Shown here one piece after another: positions 62,874 to 64,000 of a DNA stretch of 64,000 nucleotides; positions within the stretch are counted from its first letter, which is position 1; each line of letters opens with the position of its first letter. The stretch is from the NCBI RefSeq assembly GCF_008064665.1, contig NZ_VRZA01000003.1, positions 496,001 to 560,000 on the forward strand, in the 5' to 3' direction. A model generated the notes under the pieces. It was not told where the DNA came from. It saw only the letters and a program-made list of their open reading frames with translations, and ran no database searches. The translations under genes were made by a program, and so were the position numbers. This DNA is from Parahaliea maris (lineage in GTDB: Bacteria > Pseudomonadota > Gammaproteobacteria > Pseudomonadales > Halieaceae).

Positions 62874-63719
62874 TCAATAGTTGGGGACCGGTGTGAAGCG
62901 ACCTTTGCGTTCCATCCAGTCAGGCAATTCCGGTTGGTAGGGTTCGTTGTAGTTGAACGCGTGTTGTTCGTCACTCCACAGATTGACGTGCTCTCCCCCG
63001 ACAAAGCGAATCAGGGAGAGGCTTCCTCCCCGGGTACCAAACGGGCCGTGGGGTATATACTCCGGGCGCCAGAAGTAGGCCCCGGGGTACATCGTTCCCG
63101 ACTGCCCGGTGAGATCACCGTGCAACTGGTAGGCCTCCTCCGGGGTGGGGTGGGACTCCTGGTGTCCGCGAAAATTGATGGGGTGGGATTGTGGCGAAGT
63201 CATGAACAGGAAGGTGCGCTGGCCCGTCACAGGGTCGATGCGCAGGTTTTTGCGCGCCAGGCCAAGGTGAGTCAGCTTGACGTCATGGACGCTGGTATCC
63301 CAGGACATACGGTAGGTGTCCAGGCATGGAATGGCCTCGAGACCGTGAGCGCGCTGGTCGGCTGCCTCGGAATCAGCCGCGTAGGGTGCAGGCTCGTGAT
63401 CAAAAAATCGCAGCAGTACAGTCTCTTCCGGGACGTAGAGCTTGCTGCGCTCGAAACCCGCTGGGAAGAAGCCGTAGCAGCCGGGAGAGTAAACAAAGTG
63501 GTTCAGGTAGAAGCAGCCCTGTAGCACGTAGAACTCTTCATTACAGGCAAGGGTGTGGTGGTCGTCGCGCTGGTAGTCTTCAGGGCAGCGCTGGAGTTGG
63601 GTCCTGGCTCCGGATTCATGGTCGATACTGAGCAGCTTGCGTTGCAGGCCGTCAAAGGCGGGGTCGGATTCCCACGCCAGGTCCTGGGCCTGTACAAACT
63701 CGATGTGATCTCTGCTCAT
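62874..63719 (-). CDS. Cupin-like protein (DUF4437 type)
   Basis: 281 residues. A double-stranded beta-helix pattern is visible: HHTLACNEEFYVLQGCFYLN, VYSPGCYGFFPAGFERSKLY, ETVLLRFFDHEP, and again GAYFWRPEYIPHGPFGTRGG. His and Glu in HHTLACNEEFYVL could bind metal. Such bicupin proteins are often dioxygenases or ligand binders; the substrate is unknown. Start codon is followed by MSRDHIEFVQAQDLAW. It faces an ArsR-type gene across 231 bp. Confidence 0.65.
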   Translation of the reverse strand: MSRDHIEFVQAQDLAWESDPAFDGLQRKLLSIDHESGARTQLQRCPEDYQRDDHHTLACNEEFYVLQGCFYLNHFVYSPGCYGFFPAGFERSKLYVPEETVLLRFFDHEPAPYAADSEAADQRAHGLEAIPCLDTYRMSWDTSVHDVKLTHLGLARKNLRIDPVTGQRTFLFMTSPQSHPINFRGHQESHPTPEEAYQLHGDLTGQSGTMYPGAYFWRPEYIPHGPFGTRGGSLSLIRFVGGEHVNLWSDEQHAFNYNEPYQPELPDWMERKGRFTPVPNY

Positions 63720-63906
63720 GTTAATTCCAATGTCGGTTCAGTAAACCGTCTGCCGTCGCTGTCACTTTGGTCCGATACTCGTGACCAGTATGGCAGCGGC
63801 AGGGGGGATGGACATTGAGCAATATCAAGTGAGGTGGCCGGGTGATCGGAGCTTCGCCAACCGGTGAGATTTTTTCTGCGGCCGCTGGTGGGCAGGTTCG
63901 GACTGC

Positions 63907-63932
63907 TATATATTTGGATAACCATATATATG
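63907..63932. promoter_or_regulatory. Operator-like dyad before the ArsR gene
   Basis: TATATATTTGG (63907-63917) and CCATATATATG (63922-63932) pair at 9 of 11 positions around a 4-bp centre, 19 bp before the ArsR start. ArsR-family repressors bind AT-rich imperfect dyads overlapping their own promoters. It may also serve the divergent cupin-like gene. Confidence 0.55.
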
Positions 63933-63950
63933 AAATATCGCATGTAATTG

Positions 63951-64000
63951 ATGTCCCCTCTGGCCTTCTACAAGTGCCTGTCTGATGACACGCGTCTGAA
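63951..64000 (+). CDS. ArsR-family regulator, N-terminus only
   Basis: The last 50 bases translate to MSPLAFYKCLSDDTRL, which matches the first helix of ArsR/SmtB proteins (x-F/Y-K-x-L-S/A-D-x-T-R-x). A stop lies just upstream in frame (63945), so the ATG (or the TTG before it) is the start. The gene runs out of the window, so metal-site residues cannot be seen. Confidence 0.7.
   Translation, partial: MSPLAFYKCLSDDTRL

Noticed and set aside
62593-62880. 95-residue plus-strand frame
   Set aside because: No Shine-Dalgarno, no signal or domain, and it lies in the gap between two minus-strand genes.

Overview
The window is GC-rich chromosomal DNA with dense, mostly unidirectional gene blocks, good Shine-Dalgarno sites and many 1-8 bp start/stop overlaps. 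Gene content (PlsB, SCO1 plus heme-copper oxidase, SelO, NhaA, CusBA-type RND efflux, glutaryl-CoA dehydrogenase, Fur-type dyad, Rieske oxygenase) fits a free-living aerobic, probably marine gammaproteobacterium, for example of the Halieaceae/Cellvibrionales type. That placement is inferred from gene content only. No phage, transposase, rRNA or CRISPR array is visible. One tRNA (Val, GAC) is present.

Layout. 1-8 kb: LuxR regulator with TPR-sulfotransferase; LysR regulator divergent from gcdH plus a class III CoA transferase (glutarate/glutaryl-CoA breakdown); an exported alpha/beta hydrolase convergent with an M48 lipoprotein protease. 8-13.7 kb: a decayed TonB-dependent receptor with its Fur-box-like dyad still in front, a Rieske oxygenase behind a palindrome, a coupled MFS transporter and Tat-exported aldo/keto reductase, and a PBP7-like peptidase. 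13.8-18.9 kb: an overlapping operon, HAD-PlsC fusion > plsB > gpsA, that carries every step from dihydroxyacetone phosphate to phosphatidic acid. 19.1-19.4 kb: a promoter-to-terminator unit without a convincing ORF, a candidate small RNA. 19.4-26.7 kb: a heme-copper oxidase operon whose subunit II carries two cytochrome c domains, with two subunit III paralogues, SCO1 and an exported methyltransferase-like protein.

27-37 kb: a same-strand run of a GT-C membrane glycosyltransferase, a GtrB/ArnC-like polyprenyl-phosphate glycosyltransferase, a second multispanning protein, a formyltransferase and an amidohydrolase, translationally coupled to an RsbU-type phosphatase and followed by an RsbW-like kinase, a STAS protein, an ECF sigma factor and its membrane anti-sigma. 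37.2 kb: tRNA-Val with a clear promoter and terminator. 37.6-45.5 kb: a 1153-residue signalling protein with a degenerate cyclase domain, AAA ATPase and TPR-like region, then a coupled radical SAM, fatty-acid desaturase and patatin-phospholipase operon (candidate new lipid-modification pathway).

45.5-51.9 kb (minus strand): NhaA, a PyrD-PyrK fusion protein, an acyl-CoA synthetase and SelO. 52-58.7 kb: a copper/silver-type efflux operon consisting of a Met-rich small secreted protein, a TolC-like protein, CusB with an unusual Met/His tandem-repeat tail, CusA and a small membrane protein. 58.7-64 kb: less characterised genes (TPR/TonB-C-like, DUF3592-like, a KGGVGKS ATPase, a secreted coiled-coil protein, a cupin-like protein) ending in the first codons of an ArsR-family regulator preceded by a strong operator-like dyad.
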